Assembly: GCF_024166365.1 (NCBI RefSeq)
Contig: NC_064821.1
Span: 48,449,093-48,513,092 of the forward strand
DNA from: Elephas maximus indicus
Lineage: Eukaryota > Chordata > Mammalia > Proboscidea > Elephantidae
DNA length: 64,000 nucleotides
Reading direction: 5' to 3'
The notes below the pieces were generated by a model. That model made no database searches. It was not told where the DNA came from and saw only the letters and a program-made list of their open reading frames with translations. Both the position numbers and the translations under genes were made by a program. Shown here piece by piece: positions 47,769-61,364 of this stretch; the stretch's first letter is position 1; each line of letters starts with the position of its first letter.

Positions 47769-50700
47769 ATAGGTTCTAAAATCAGATAGTGTGAGGGTTC
47801 CCACTTTGTTTATCTTTTTCAGTAATGCTGTACTTATCCAGGGCCTCTTTCCCTTCCATATGATGTTGGTGATTTGTTTCTCCACCTCATTAAAAAATGT
47901 CATTGGAATTTGGATCAGAACTGTGTTGTATCTATAGATGGCTTTTGGTAGAATAGACATTTTTATGATGTTAAGTCTTCCTACCCACGAGCAAGGTATG
48001 TTTTTCCACTTACGTAGGTCTTTTTTGGTTTCTTGAAGTAGCGTCTTGTAGTTTTCTTTGTATAGGTCTTTTATGTCTCTGGTAAGATTTATTCCTAAGT
48101 ATTTTATCTTCCTGGGGACTACTGTAAATGGCATTGATTTGGTGATTTCCTCTTCGATGTTCTTTTTGTTGGTGTAGAGGAATCCAACTCATTTTTGTAT
48201 GTTTACCTTGTATCCTGATACTCTGCTGAACTCTTCTATTAGTTTCAGTAGTTTTCCAGAGGATTTTTTAGGGTTTTCTGTGTATAAGATCATGTCATCT
48301 GCCATAGAGATACTTTGACTTCTTCCTTACCAATCTGGATGCCCTTTATTTCTTTATCTAGCCTAACTGCTCTGGCTAGGACCTCCAGCACATTGTTGAA
48401 TAAGAATGGTGATAAAGGGCATCCTCGTCTGCTTCCCGATCTCAAGGGGAATGTTTTCAGACTCTCTCCATTTAGGATGATGTTAGCTGTTGTGTTTGTA
48501 TAAATGCCCTTTATTATGCTGAGGAATTTTCCTTCTTTCCCTATTTTGCTGAGAGTTTTTATCATGAATGGGTGTTGAACTTTGTCAAATTTCTTTTCTG
48601 CATCAATTGACAAGATTATGTGGTTCTTGTCTTTTGTTTTATTTATGTAATGGATTACATTAATTGTTTTTCTAATGCTGAACCATCCCTGCATACCTGG
48701 TATGACTCCCACTTGATCATGGTGAATTTTTTTTTTGATATGTTCTTGAATTCTATTGGCTAGAATTTTGTTGAGGATTTTTGCATATAAGTTCATGAGG
48801 GTTACAGGTCTGTAATTTTCTTTTCTTGTGATGTCTTTACCTGGTTTTGGTATCACAGGTATGCTGGCTTCATAGAATGAATTTGGGAATATTCCGTCCT
48901 TTTCTATGCTCTGAAATACCTTTAGTAGTAGTGGTGTTAACTCTTCTCTGAAAGCTTGGTAGAACTCTCCAGTGAAGCCATCTGGGCCAGGGCTTTTTTT
49001 GTTGGGAGTTTTTCGATTACCTTTTCAATCTCATCTTTTATTATGGGTTTATTTAGTTGTTCTACCTCTGTTTGTGTTAGGTTAGGTAGGTAGTGTGTTT
49101 CTAGAAATGCATCCATTTCTTCTAGGTTTTCAAATTTGGTAGAGTACAATTTTTCATAGTAATCTGATATGATTCTTTTAATTTCAGTTAGGTCTGTTGT
49201 GATATTGCCCATCTGATTTCTTATTCAGGTTATTTGTTTCCTCTCCTGTTTTTCTTTTGTCAGTTTGGCCAGTGGTTTACCAATTTTGTTAATTTTTTCA
49301 AAGAACCAGCTTTTGGTCTTGTTAATTCTTTCAATTGCTTTTCTGTTTTCTATTTCATTTAATTCTGCTCTAATTTTTATCATTCGCTTTCTTCTGGTGC
49401 CTGAGGGGTTCTTTTGTTCCTCTCATTCTATTCGTTCAAGTTGTAGGGATAATTCTTTGATTTTGGCCCTTTCTTCTTTCTGTATGTGTGCATTTTTTAT
49501 ATAAATTGATCTCTGAGCACTGCTTTCGCTGTGTCCCAAAGGTTCTGATAAGAAGTGTTTTCATTCTCATTGGATTCTATGGAATTCTTTATTCCATCCT
49601 TAATGTCTTCTATAACTCAGTCGTTTTTGAGCAGCGTATTGTTCAGTTTCCAAGGGTTTGATTTCTTCTCCCTCTCTGCTTTTTCTGTTATGGATTTCTA
49701 CTTTTATGGCCTTGTGGTCACAGAAGATGCTTTGTAGTATTTTGATGTTTTGGATTCTGCTAAGGCTTGCTTTATGACCTAATATGTGGTCTATTCTACA
49801 GAATGTTCCATGTGCACTAGAAAAGAAAGTATACTTGGCTGCTGTTGGGTGGAGTGTTCTGTATATGTCTATGAGACCGATTTGGTTGGTTGTGGCATTT
49901 AGATCTTCCATGCCTTTATTGAGCTTCTTTCTGGACATTCTGTCCTTCACCGGAAGTGGAGTGTTGAAGTATCCTATTATAATTGTGGGGCTGTGTATCT
50001 CATTTTTCAATGCTGCTAGAGTTTGTTTTATGTATCTTGCAGCTCTGTCATTGGGTGCATAAATATTTAATGTGGTTATATCCTTCTGGTAAATTGTCCT
50101 TTTAATCATTATATAGCCCTTCGTAATCCTTTGTTGTCGATTTAACTTTAAAGACTATTTTGTCAGAAATTAATATTGCCACTCCTGCTCTTTTTTGATT
50201 GTTGTTTGCTTGATATATTTTTTCTATCCTTTGAGTTTTAGTTTGTTTGTGTCTTTAAATCTAAGGTGTGTATCGTGTAGGCAGCATGTAGATGGATCGT
50301 GTATTTTTATCCATTCTGCCACTCTCTGTCTTTTTATTGGTGCATTTAGTCCATTTATATTCAGCATGATTATGGATAGGTATGAGTTTAGTGCTGTCAT
50401 TTTGATGTCTTTTTTGTGTGTTGTTGACTGTTTTTTTTCCCACTTAATTTTTTATGCTGAGTAGTTTATATATTGTCTTTTCCTCTTATTTGTTGTTGAT
50501 TTTGTTTCTGCTGAGTCTTTATTTTTTCTTGTATTTAATTTTGATGAGTAGGATTGTTAGTCTTCTTTGTGGTTACCTTGATATTTACCCCTATTTTTTT
50601 AAGTTTAAATCTAACTTGTATTTCTTTGTATCACCTTGTCTTTCTCTCCATATGAAAGATCTATGGCTACATTTCTTAGTCCCTCTTTATTGTTTTAATG

Positions 50701-52661
50701 TTGTCTTCTTTTACATAATGACATTGATGGTTCCCTGTTTTTGGTGTTTTTTTATCTTGATTTACTTTTGTGATTTCCATGGCTGGGTTGATATCTGGTT
50801 GCTCTGTCCCGTGTTCTAGTCTTGGGTTGATATTTGATATTATTGATTTTCTAACCAGAGAATTCCCTTTAGTATTTCTTGTAGTTTTGGTTTGGTTTTT
50901 AAGAATTCCCTAAACTTCTGTTTATCTAGAAATGTCCTAATTTCACCTTCATATTTGAAAGACAGTTTTGCTGGGTATAAGATTCCTGGTTGGCATTTTT
51001 TTTCCTTCCATGCATTATTTAAGTCATTCCATTGCCTTCTTGCCTGCATGGTTTCTGCCGAGTAGTCCGAGTTTATTCTTATTTACTCTCCTTTGTAGGT
51101 GACTTTTTGTTTATCCCTAAAAACTAAAAATTATCCCTAGCCACACTTAAAATTCTCTCTTTATCTTCGGTTTTGGCAAATTTGATTATAATATGTCTTG
51201 GTGACTTTCTTTTGAGATCTACCTTATGTGGAGTTCGACGAGCATCTTGGATAGATATCTTCTCATCTTTCATGATATCAGGGAAGTTTTCTGCCAACAA
51301 ATCTTCAACAATCCTCTCTGTATTTTCTGTTATCCCTTGCTCTTCTGGTACTCCAATAACTCATAGGTTGTTTCTCTTGATAGAGTGCCATGTAATTCTT
51401 AGGGTTTCTTCATTTTTTTTTTTAATTCTTTCATCTGATTTTTCCTCTAATATATTGGTGCCAAGTGTTTTATCTTCAATCTCACTAATTCTGCCTTTCA
51501 CTTCCTCAATTCTGCTCCTCTGACTTTCTATTGAGTTGTCTAATTCTGTAATTTTATTGTTAATCTTCTGAATTTCTAATTGCTGTCTCTCTATGTATTC
51601 TTGTAGGTTATTAAATTTTTCATTATGTTCTTCAATAACCTTTTTTTTAAAATAATTTTTATTGAGCTTTATGTGAACATTTACAAATCAAGTCAGTCTG
51701 TCACATACAAGCTTATATACACCTTACTCCATACTCCCACTTACTCTCCCCCTAATGGGTCAGTCCTTCCAGTCTCTCTGTTCATGACAATTTTGCCAGC
51801 TTCTAACCCTCTCTACCCTCCTATCTCCCCTCCAGACAGGAGATGGCAACACAGTCTCAAGTGTCCACCTGATACAAGTAGCTCACTCTTCATCAGCATC
51901 TCTCTCCTACCCATTGTCCAGTCCCTTCCATGTCTGATGAGTTGTCTTCAGGAATGGTTCCTGTCCTGGGCCAACAGAAGGTTTGGGGACCATGACTGCC
52001 GGGATTCCTCTAGTCTCAGTCAGACCATTAAGTCTGGTCTTTTTATGAGAATTTGGGGTCTGCAAAATTTTTTTTTTTTATCCCACTATTCTCCTGCTCC
52101 CTCAGGGGTTCTCTGTTGTGCTCCCTGTCAGGGCAGTCATCGGTTGTGGCCAGGCACCATCTAGTTCTTCTGGTCTCAGGATGATGTAAGTCTCTGGTTC
52201 ATGTGGCCCTTTCTGTCTCTTGGGCTCATAGTTATCCTGTGACCTTGGTGTTCTTCATTCTCCTTTGATCCAGGTGGGTTGAGACCAATTGATGCATCTT
52301 AGATGGCCGCTTGTTAGCATTTAAGACCCCAGATGCCACATTTCAAAGTGGGATGCAGAATGTTTTCATAATAGTATTATTTTGCCAACTGACTTAGAAG
52401 TCCCCTTAAGCCATAGTCCCCAGACCCCCGCCCTTGCTCCACTGCCCGTTGAAGCATTCAGTTTATCCCGGAAACTTCTTTGCTTTTGGTCCAGTTCAGT
52501 TGAGCTGACCTTCTGTGTATTGAGTATTGTCCTTCCCTTCACCTAAAGTAGTTCTTATCTACTAACTAATCAGTAAATAACCCTCTCCTACCCTCCCTCC
52601 CTTCCCCCCTTGTAACCACAAAAGTATGTGTTCTTCTCAGTTAATACTATTTCTCAAGATC

Positions 52662-53978
52662 TTATAATACTGGTATTATACAATATTTGTCCTTTGGCCT
52701 CTGACTAATTTCACTCAGCATAATGCCTTCCAGGTTCCTCCATGTTATGAAATGTTTTGCAGATTCGTCACTGTTCTTTATCAATGCGTAGTATTCCATT
52801 GTGTGAATATACCACAATTTATTTAACCATTCATCCGTTGATGGATACCTTGGTTGCTTCCAGATTTTGCTATTGTAAACAGAGCTGCAATAAACAAGGG
52901 CGTGCATATTTCTGTTTGTGTGAAGGCTCTTATTTCTCTAGGGTATATTCTGAGGAGTGGGATTTCTGGGTTGTATGGTAGTTCTATTTCTAACTTTTTA
53001 AGATAACGCCAGATAGATTTCCAAAGTGGTTGTACCATTTTACATTCCCACCAGCAGTGTATAAGAGTTCCAATCTCTCCGCAGCCTCTCCAACATTTAT
53101 TATTTTGTGTTTTTTGGATTAATGCCAGCCTTGTTAGAGTGAGATGGAATCTCATCATAGTTTTAATTTGCATTTCTCTAATGGCTAATGATCGAGAGCA
53201 TTTTCTCATGTATCTGTTACCTGCCTGAATATCTTCTTTAGTGAAGTGCGCGTTCATATCCATTGCCCACTTCTTGATTGGGTTGTTTGTCTTTTTGTGG
53301 TTGAGTTTTGACAGAATCATATAGATTTTGGAGATCAGGTGCTGGTCGGAGATGTCATAGCTGAAAATTCTTTCCCAATCTGTAGGTGGTCTTTTTACTC
53401 TTTTGGTGAAGTCTTTAGCTGAGCGTAGGCGTTTGATTTTTAGGAGCTCCCAGTAATCTGGTCTCTCTTCGTCATTTTTGGTAATATTTTGTATTCTGTT
53501 TATGCCTTGTATTAGGGGTCCTAACGTTGTCCCTATTTTTTCTTCCATGATCTTTATCATTTTAGTCTTTATGTTTAGGTCTTTGATCCAGTTGGAGTAA
53601 GTTTTTGTGCATGGTGTGAGGTTATGCGTCCTGTTTCATTTTTTTGCAAATGAATATCCAGTTATGCCAGCACCATTTGTTAAAAAGACTATCTTTTCCC
53701 CAATTAACTGACACTGGTCCTTTGTCAAATATCAGCTGCTCATATGTGGATGGATTTCTATCTGGGTTCTCAATTCTGTTCCATTGGTCTATGTGCCTGT
53801 TGTTGTACCAGTACCAGGCTGTTGTGACTACTGTGGCTGTATAATAGGTTCTAAAATCAGGTAGAGTGAGGCCTCCCACTTTCTTCTTATTTTTCAGTAA
53901 TGCTTTACTTATCTGAGGCTTCTTTCCCTTCCATATGAAGTTGGTGATTTGTTTCTCCATCACATTAAAAAATGTCAT
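52662..53978 (-). pseudogene. Inner L1 ORF2, C-terminal pieces
   Basis: Pieces 53622-53978 ([20 protein letters not shown]), 52823-53560 ([20 protein letters not shown], the Cys-rich C-terminal region) and 52662-52907 (WLNKLWYIHTMEYYALIKNS). Frameshifts separate them. Confidence 0.9.
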
Positions 53979-54296
53979 TGGAATTTGGATCGGAAGTGCA
54001 TTGTATGTATAGATGGCTTTTGGTAGAATAGATGTTTTTACTATGTTAAGTCTTCCTATCCATGAGCAAGGTATGTTTTTCCACTTAAGTAGGTCCTTTT
54101 TAGTTTCTTGCAGTAGTACTTTGTAGTTTTCTTTGTATAGGTCTTTTACATCTTTGGTAAGATTTATTCCTAAGTATTTTATCTCCTTGGGGGCTACTGT
54201 GAATGGTATTGATTTGGTGATTTCCTCTTCGATGTTCTTTTTGTTGATGTAGAGGAATCCAAGTGATTTTTGTTTGTTTATCTTATAACCTGAGAC

Positions 54297-54971
54297 TCAG
54301 CCAAACTGTTCTATTAGTTTCAGTAGTTCTCTGGAGGATTCCTTAGGGTTTTCTGTGTATAAGATCATGTCATCTGCAAATAGAGATAATTTTACTTCCT
54401 CCTTGCCAATCTGGATACCCTTTATTTCTTTGTCTAGCCTAATTGCTCTGGCTAGGACCTCTAGCACAATGTTGAATAAGAGCGGTGATAAAGGGCGTCC
54501 TTGTCTGGTTCCCATTCTCAAGGGAAATGCTTTCAGGCTCTCTCCATTTAGAGTGATGTTGGCTGTTAGCTTTGTATAGATGCTCTTTATTATGTCGAGG
54601 AATTTTCCTTCAATTCCTATTTTGCTGAGAGTTTTTATCATGAATGGGTTTTGGACTTTGTCAAATGCCTTTTCTGCATCAATTGATAAGATCATGTGGT
54701 TTTTGTTTTTTGTTTTATTTATATGGTGGATTACATTAATGTGTTTTCTAATATTAAACCAGCCTTGCATACCTGGTACAAATCCCACTTAGTAGTGGTG
54801 GATTATTTTTTTGATACGTTGCTGAATTCTATTGGCTAGAATTTTGTTGAGGGTTTTTGCATCTATGTTCATGAGGGATATAGGTCTGTAATTTTCTTTT
54901 TTTGTGATGTCTTTACCTGGTTTTGGTATCAGGGATATGGTGGCTTCAGAATGAGTTAGGTAGTCCGTCAT
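54297..54971 (-). pseudogene. Inner L1 ORF2, reverse transcriptase core (two frame pieces)
   Basis: Pieces 54789-54971 ([25 protein letters not shown]) and 54297-54788 ([45 protein letters not shown]) carry the fingers and the FADD catalytic box. A stop at the MH..G junction near 54789 separates them. Confidence 0.9.
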
Positions 54972-55594
54972 TTTCTATGCTTTGAAATACCTTTAGTAGT
55001 AGTGGTGTTAACTCTTCTCTGAAAGTTTGGCAAAACTCTGCAGTAAAGCCATCTGGGCCAGGGCTTTTTTTTTTTGGGGAGTTTTTTGATTACCGTTTCA
55101 ATCTCTTTTTTCGTTATGGGTCTATTTAGTTGTTCTACTTCTGATTGTGTTAGTTTAGGTAGGTAGTGTTTTTCTAGGAATTCATCCATCTCTTCTAGGT
55201 TTGAAAATTTGTTAGAGTACAATTTTTCATAATAATCTGATATGATTCTTTTAATTTCAGTTGGGCCTGTTGTGATGTGGACCATCTCGTTTCTTATTCG
55301 GGTTATTTGTTTCCTTTCCTGTATTTCTTTAGTCAGTCTGGCCAATGGTTTATCAAATTTGTTAATTTTTACAAAGAACCAGCTTTTGGCTTTGTTAATT
55401 CTTTCAATTGTTTTTCTGTTCTCTAATTCATTTAGTTCAGCTCTAATTTTTATTATTTGTTTTGTTCTGGTGCCTGATGGATTCTTTTGTTGCTCACTTT
55501 CTATTTGTTCAAGTTGTAGGGACATTTGTCTGATTTTGGCTCTTTCTTCTTTTTGTATGTGTGCATTTATCGATATAAATTGACCTCTGAGCAC
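54968..55594 (-). pseudogene. Inner L1 ORF2, piece between endonuclease and RT
   Basis: Reads RAKIRQMSLQLEQIESEQQK, AKSWFFVKINKFDKPLARLT and IKRIISDYYEKLYSNKFSNL. Frame lost at a T/A-rich run near 55068. Confidence 0.88.
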
Positions 55595-55783
55595 TGCTTT
55601 TGCTGTGTCCCAGAGGTTTTGATAGGAAGTGTTTTCATTCTCGTTGCATTCTATGAATTTCTTTATTCCCTCCTTAATGTCTTCTATAATCCAGTCTTTT
55701 TTCAGCAGGGTACTGTTCAGTTTCCAAGTATCTGATTTCTTTTCCCTGATTTTTCTGTTATTGATTTCAACTTTTACGGCCTT

Positions 55784-56731
55784 TTATGTCTGAGAAGATG
55801 CTTTGTAATATTTCGATGTTTTGGATTCTGCAAAGGTTTGTTTATGACCTAATATGTGATCTATTCTAGAGAATGTTCCATGTGCGCTAGAAAAAAAAGT
55901 ATACTTTGCAGCCGTTGGGTGGAGTGTTCTGTATAAGTCAATGAGGTCAAGTTGGTTGATTGTAGCAATTAGGTCTTCCGTGTCTCTATTGAGCTTCTTA
56001 CTGGATGTCCTGTCCTTCTCTGAAAGTGGTGTGTTGAAGTCTCCTACTATAATTGTGGAGGTGTCTATCTCACTTTTCAGTTCTGTTAAAGTTTGTTTTA
56101 TGTATCTTGCAGCCCTGTCATTGGGTGCAAAAATATTTAATATGGTTATATCTTCCTGGTCAATCGTCCCTTTAATCATTATGTAGTGTCCTTCTTTATC
56201 CTTTGTGGTGGATTTAACTTTAAAGTCTATTTTGTCAGAAATTAATATTGCTACTCCTGCTCTTTTTTGCTTGTTTGCTTGATATATTTTTTTCCATCCT
56301 TTGAGTTTTAGTTTGTTTGTGTCTCTAAGTCTAAGGTGTGTCTCTTGTAGGCAGCATATAGACGGATCGTGTTTCTTTATCCAGTCTGAGACTCTCTGCC
56401 TCTTTATTGGTGCGTATAGTCCATTTACATTCAGCGTAATTATAGATAAGCTTATGTGTTTAGTGCTGTCATTTTGATGCCTTTTTATGTGTGTTGTTGA
56501 CAACTTCATTTTTCCACTTTTTTGTGCTGAGACGTTTTTCTTTGTAAATTGTGTTTTCATCATTTTCGTAGTATTTGACTTTATGTTTGCTGAGTTGTTA
56601 TGTTTTTCTTGGTTTTTATTTTGAGTTATGGAGTTGTTATACCTCTTTGTGGTTACCTTAATATTTACCCCTATTTTTCTAAGTAAAAACCTAACTTGTA
56701 TTGTCATATATTGCCTTGTATCCCTCTCCAT
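55784..56731 (-). pseudogene. Inner L1 ORF2, endonuclease piece
   Basis: ORF2 starts near 56480. Apurinic-like endonuclease motifs are visible: ITLNVNGLYAPIKRQRV, CCLQETHL, IIVGDFNTPLS and AHGTFSRIDHILGH. The frame is lost after about 55790. The upstream part of this open frame is chance read-through of the inter-ORF region. Confidence 0.88.
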
Positions 56732-57465
56732 ATGGCAGTTCTATGCCACCTGTATTTAGTTCCTCTTTTTGATTATTGTGATCTTTTACATATTGACTGC
56801 AACAATTCCCTGTTTTGAGCGTTTTTTTCTTCTTAAAATTAATCTTAATTTGTTTTTGTGATTTCCCTATTTGAGTTGATATCAAGATGTTCTGTTCTGT
56901 GACCTTGTGTTGTGCTAGTATCTGATATTATTGGTTTTCTGACCAAACAATTTCCTTTAGTATTTCTTGTAGCTTTGGTTTGGTTTTTGCAAATTCTCTA
57001 AGCTTGTGTTATCTGTAAATGTTTTAATTTCTCCTTCATATTTTAGAGAGAGTTTTGCTGGATACATGATCCTTGGCTGGCAGTTTTTCTCCTTTAGTGC
57101 TCTGTATATGTCATCCCATTGCCTTCTTGCCTGCATGGTTTCTGCTGAGTAGTCTGAGTTTTTTCTTATTGATTCTCCTTTGTAGGAGACCTTTCTTTTA
57201 TCCCTGGCTGCTTTTAAAATTTTCTCTTTATCTTTGGTTTTGGCAAGTTTGATGATAATATGTCTTGGTGTTTTTCTTTTTGGATCAATCTTAAATGGGG
57301 TTCGATGAGCATCTTAGATAGATATCCTTTCGTCTTTCATGATGTCAGGGAAGTTTTCTGCCAACAGATCTTCAACTATTCTCTCTGTGTTTTCTGTTAT
57401 CCCTCACTGTTCTGGGACTCCAATCACACGCAAGTTATTCTTCTTGATAGAGTCCCACATGATTC

Positions 57466-57996
57466 TTAGGGTTTCTTCACTTTTTTTAATTCTTTTATCT
57501 GATTTTTTTTTCCAGCTATATTGGTGTCAATTCCCTGGTCCTCCAGATCTACCACTCTGCATTCCAACTGCTCGAGTCTGCTCCTCTGACTTCCTATTGC
57601 ATTGTCTAATTCTGTAATTTTATTGTTAATCTTTTGGATTTCTGCATGCTGTCTCTCTATGGATTCTTGCAACTTATTAATTTTTCCACTATGTTCTTGA
57701 ATAATCTTTTTGAGTTCTTCAACTGCTTTATCAGTGTGTTCCTTGGCTTTTTCTGTAGATTGCCTTATTTCATTTCTGAGGTCATCCCTGATGTTTTGAA
57801 GCATTCTGTAATTTAGTTTTTTATATTCTGTATCTGGCAATTCCAGGATTGCATCTTCATTTTGGAAAGATTTTGATTCTTTAGTCAGGGGAGTTGTAGA
57901 AGCAATCATGGTCTGCTTCTTTATGTGGTTTGATATCGACTGCTGTCTCCGAGCCATCACTAAGATATTGTAGTGATTTATTCTATATTTGCTCAC
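57466..57996 (-). pseudogene. Inner L1 ORF1, N-terminal piece
   Basis: L1 ORF1 nucleic-acid-binding protein remnant. Reads MARRQQSISNHIKKQTMIAS and a coiled coil with NEIRQSTEKAKEHTDKAVEE and IQKINNKITELDN, then loses frame. The RNA-binding and C-terminal parts continue in other frames toward 56950. Confidence 0.85.
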
Positions 57997-59307
57997 TGAG
58001 TCTTATCTTGTTTTGTTTTCTTTCAGTATACATAGATGGGCTACTAGATTGCGCTGTCTTAGTTGTTGTAGCCCTTGAATCACTTATGTCCTATTACCAG
58101 GTGGTTTGGGCTGTTACCAGATATATAAGCCTAAGAGTCCATTCACTATTCTTGAGTAGAATCTGATTTTGTGTCACCAAGTGTGTGGTGCAGACTGTCA
58201 CTTATCCACCTAGAGAAGTAGTGGTGATAGTTGTGTGCACCAGATTCTAGTAGCAGCAGGGGTTCACACTCCGGCGGGGGGGCAGGATGCTGACAGGCTT
58301 CCCCCAAGTTCCAGTGAGGTAGGTGTGTCTCTATTCCTAAAGCACTTTGGTGGGTGGGCTCTGCAGCTGTACCTTAGGCCCCCAATGCAAGTACCTCTAC
58401 AGATTGGTAGGTGTCACCCTCCTTAGACTCCTAAGGCAGGAGGCTAGGTGGTCTGGGGGGAGCTTCAGCCCTCAGTTCGCTGTTGTGGGTCAGTGAGGGC
58501 TCTGTTGAATACTCAGAGATATCAGACCTGGGAAACTTGTCTTTCCAGTAATCCACTAAAACAATTACAGTCAGATCCCTATCAGAAATGCCTTTGCATT
58601 ATAATAGCCACCTTGTTCCCTGTAGGGATGAAAGTCCAAGACTGTGGATCACATATGTTTGGCTGGAGCTGGTTCTGTGTTTTTAGTCCAATTAGGGAAG
58701 GATTTTTGGTCCCTGGGTTTTTTGTAGCTGCTTCTCTCAGGCCAGGAGAATGGGTTAGGAAAAGACCAAAAAAAAGAAAAGAAAGAAAAACCGCAGTGCA
58801 GTTCACTCTCTGGCTCAGGAAATTCCAATGTTAATGAAGCCACCTGGGAAGGGGAGGGAAGGGTTCAGATAAATAGGAGAGAGTAGCACCCCAGAATATA
58901 GACAAAGTTACTTATCTTGCTTGGGATGACTGTTTTATCTGAGATTCCTGAGGGGCACGTCGACTGTGTGCACTGGCTGGGTAGAGATTGCCCCCGAGGG
59001 TCAGGCCCACGTCCCGTGCTTGCGCTGTCTCAGAAGCCATGGCTACTTCTTCTGCTCCCAGTCCAAAGCTCAGCGCCAAGGTTTCCTGACTGGGACGCTG
59101 GCTCCTGGCTCCGAAAACAGTCTCTGCGTCCCTGTGGTTGTTCGTTCTCAGTCTGTGTCACTCAGGTCAACTCTTTAGATCCATGTTTGATGGTCAGAGT
59201 TCGTAGATTGTCGTGTATGTGATCTATTCACTTGTTTTTCCGAGTCTTTGTTGCAAGAGGGATCCGAGGTAGCTTCTACCTAGTCAGCCATCTTGGCCCT
59301 GCCTCTG

Positions 59308-60812
59308 CTCTTGAATAACCTTTTTAATTTCCTCAACTGCTTTATCTGTGTGTTCCTTGGCTTGTTCTGTGTTTTGCCTGATCCCCTTCCTGATCTCATT
59401 CCTGATGTCTTGAAGTGTTCTGTATATTAATCTTTTGTATTCTGCATCTGGTAATTCCAGGAAGGCACCTTCAACCAGAAGATCCCTTGATTCTTTGTTT
59501 GGAGAGCTTGTTGAAGCGATCATGGTCTGCTTTTTTTATGTGATTTGATATTGACTGTTGTCTCTGAGCCTTCTATAAGTTATTACATTAGTTATGTTTG
59601 CTTCTTGCTTTGTTTTGTTTTGATATGTCCAAATAGGCTGCTTGAGTAAGCTAGCTTGATTATTTTCACCTTTGAAGGTCTAACATCCTGTCACCAGATG
59701 GCTAGAGCTGTTATCAGGTATATGAGCCTAGCAGTCCATTCACTTTTCTTGCATGGGTTCAGTTCAGGTGTCCAGGCAGATGGTCATCAAGTGTGTGGTA
59801 CAGGCTCTGGTACAGGCAGGGGCGATTGGTTTAGGTACAAGTATCTGGTTGCAGCAGAGGGTCATGCTCTGAACAAGGCAGGGGCTGACAACCATTCCCC
59901 AAGTGTCTGTGAGGAAAGTGAATCCCTGTTCCCGAGAGTGCACAGGTGGGTGGGTTCTGCGGGTGGACCATGGGTACCCAATCCTTTTGGTTGTAAGGAC
60001 TGGGAGGTACCAATTATCCTTGGACCCCTGTCACGGGTGGTTAGGTGACATGGGTGGAGCCACCAGTCCTTAGGCCCCTGAGGTGTGTAGGTGAGGACCC
60101 TGTTTAATAGGCAAAGCAGTGTCAAACATCAAAAACCCACCTCTCCACCTCACAGCTGAAACAGTTGCAGTCTGCCAACAGGGGCCTATTCTCCTGAAAT
60201 AGGCCCACACAGGTTCATGCAGGTGGGAAAGGTATTCAAAGTCCATGTACCACTTATGCCTGGACAGGAGCCACTTCTGTCCTGAGCTACCCAGCTTAGT
60301 GGAGCTGGCAGATTATGTTTCCCACCAATTGTGAGTTTCTTCCTTCTCCAAGGCTGGGAGAATGGCTCAGAGCACTCAGAAGAGCCTACCTCAGGCCCAG
60401 GAAATCGACAGCCACTGAAGCTGGCTTGGGGGCTGGGGGCATGGTAAAATATACGCAAGTACTTAGCTTTTGCCAGGAGCACCGTTCTTCTCTGGTTCTG
60501 GAGGTGTGAGTAGGCTGCGTGGCTGGCTGTCTCTCTGAGGAAACTGTGTCTGAAATGCTACCCCCAGCCCCACCGTGGTCACTCCAGGGAATGGTGTCAG
60601 AGGGTTCCCAGCAATTCAGGTCTGGCAACTCTTGTTTCTGAACCATCTCTCCCTCCGTCTGCCACTCAAACTGTTTTCTAACTTTGTCTTTGATGTCCAG
60701 GGTTCCTAGCTTGTCATAAATATAATCGTTTCAGTTGTTTTTTCGGGTCTTTGTTGTAAGATAGATCGCCGGAAGTGTCTGGGACTACTACACTATCTTG
60801 GCCCCGCCTCCT
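59308..60812 (-). mobile_element. Outer full-length L1, 5' part (ORF1 start and 5'UTR)
   Basis: Resumes ORF1 with MIASTSSPNKESRDLLVEGA and EIRKGIRQNTEQAKEHTDKA (59284-59523), then the 5'UTR to gaggcggggccaagatag (complement) at about 60812. It is followed by the second target-duplication copy tggtagtaatcttta (60813-60827) matching tggtggtaatctttt at 45511. Confidence 0.88.
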
Positions 60813-60935
60813 TGGTAGTAATCTTTACAAAAGCAAATTGCCAAGTCTTTCTTCCCTGGAACCACTGAGTGGCTTTGAACTGCCAACCATTAGATTAGTA
60901 GTCGATCACAAGCCATTTGCCGCACCTGGGGGCCT
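60813..60935 (-). mobile_element. AfroSINE, second half
   Basis: taatctttacaaaagcaaat, ggctttgaactgccaacc and gccatttgccgcacctggg complete the SINE begun at 45421. Confidence 0.85.
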
Positions 60936-61364
60936 TCAATTCCACCAAGCAGAGGAAGAACAATATCTGACATCAGTCCCTAGAAACAGGAAGCTTGGGA
61001 AACCAAGCCAGGCTCCAGCCTGAATCTATTGTGTTTCTTTTGTGTTATTTCTCCATATATACTTCCTTTTATGAATTTGGGCTAATTGTCCATTTGAGGG
61101 AAAGAACAAACTACAGACTTTTAAAGGACTGTAACTTTACTATTTCTAATTACACTTAATAGTATTAGATACAGTACAATAATCAAACACAGATGCTCAT
61201 TTCACAGTTATCTCTACTAGCAAAACAAAAAAAATAATAGAGAAGTGACTGAATAAATTATGACAGGTTGATTGGTTGGAATACTGGGCTGCCACTTCAA
61301 AAGATAACTATGAAAATTATGTAGAAATGTGGAAGCATATTATAAACTTTGTGCTAAGTGACTA

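Larger units (their letters stand above)
45524..51644 (-). mobile_element. Outer full-length L1, 3' part (3'UTR, ORF2, ORF1 C-terminal side)
   Basis: From the poly-A (T-run at 45524) come the 3'UTR to about 46500, ORF2 remnants to about 50450 and ORF1 remnants to 51640. Frame pieces include endonuclease text (IIIGYFNTPLPVK, AHGTFCRIDHILGH at 49600-50109), thumb/RT text at 48937-49212 and 48290-48856 (frame lost at the FADD box, SLWQMT), and the C-terminal part at 47751-48134. Many frameshifts make it inactive. The rest lies at 59308-60812. Together about 7.6 kb. Confidence 0.88.
51645..59307 (-). mobile_element. Inner full-length L1
   Basis: About 7.66 kb: 5'UTR about 58000-59307 starting at gcagggccaagatggctgac on the minus strand, ORF1 about 56950-57957, ORF2 about 52640-56480, then the 3'UTR and A-run near 51645. 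Flanked by ttcttcaataacctttt (51628-) and ctcttgaataacctttt (59309-), a target duplication. It sits inside ORF1 of the outer L1. Both frames carry several frameshifts and stops, so it is not active. Confidence 0.92.

Noticed and set aside
46000..60000. L1 ORF2 and ORF1 pieces as host genes
   Set aside because: Endonuclease, FADD reverse transcriptase and coiled-coil motifs identify them as dead L1 parts.
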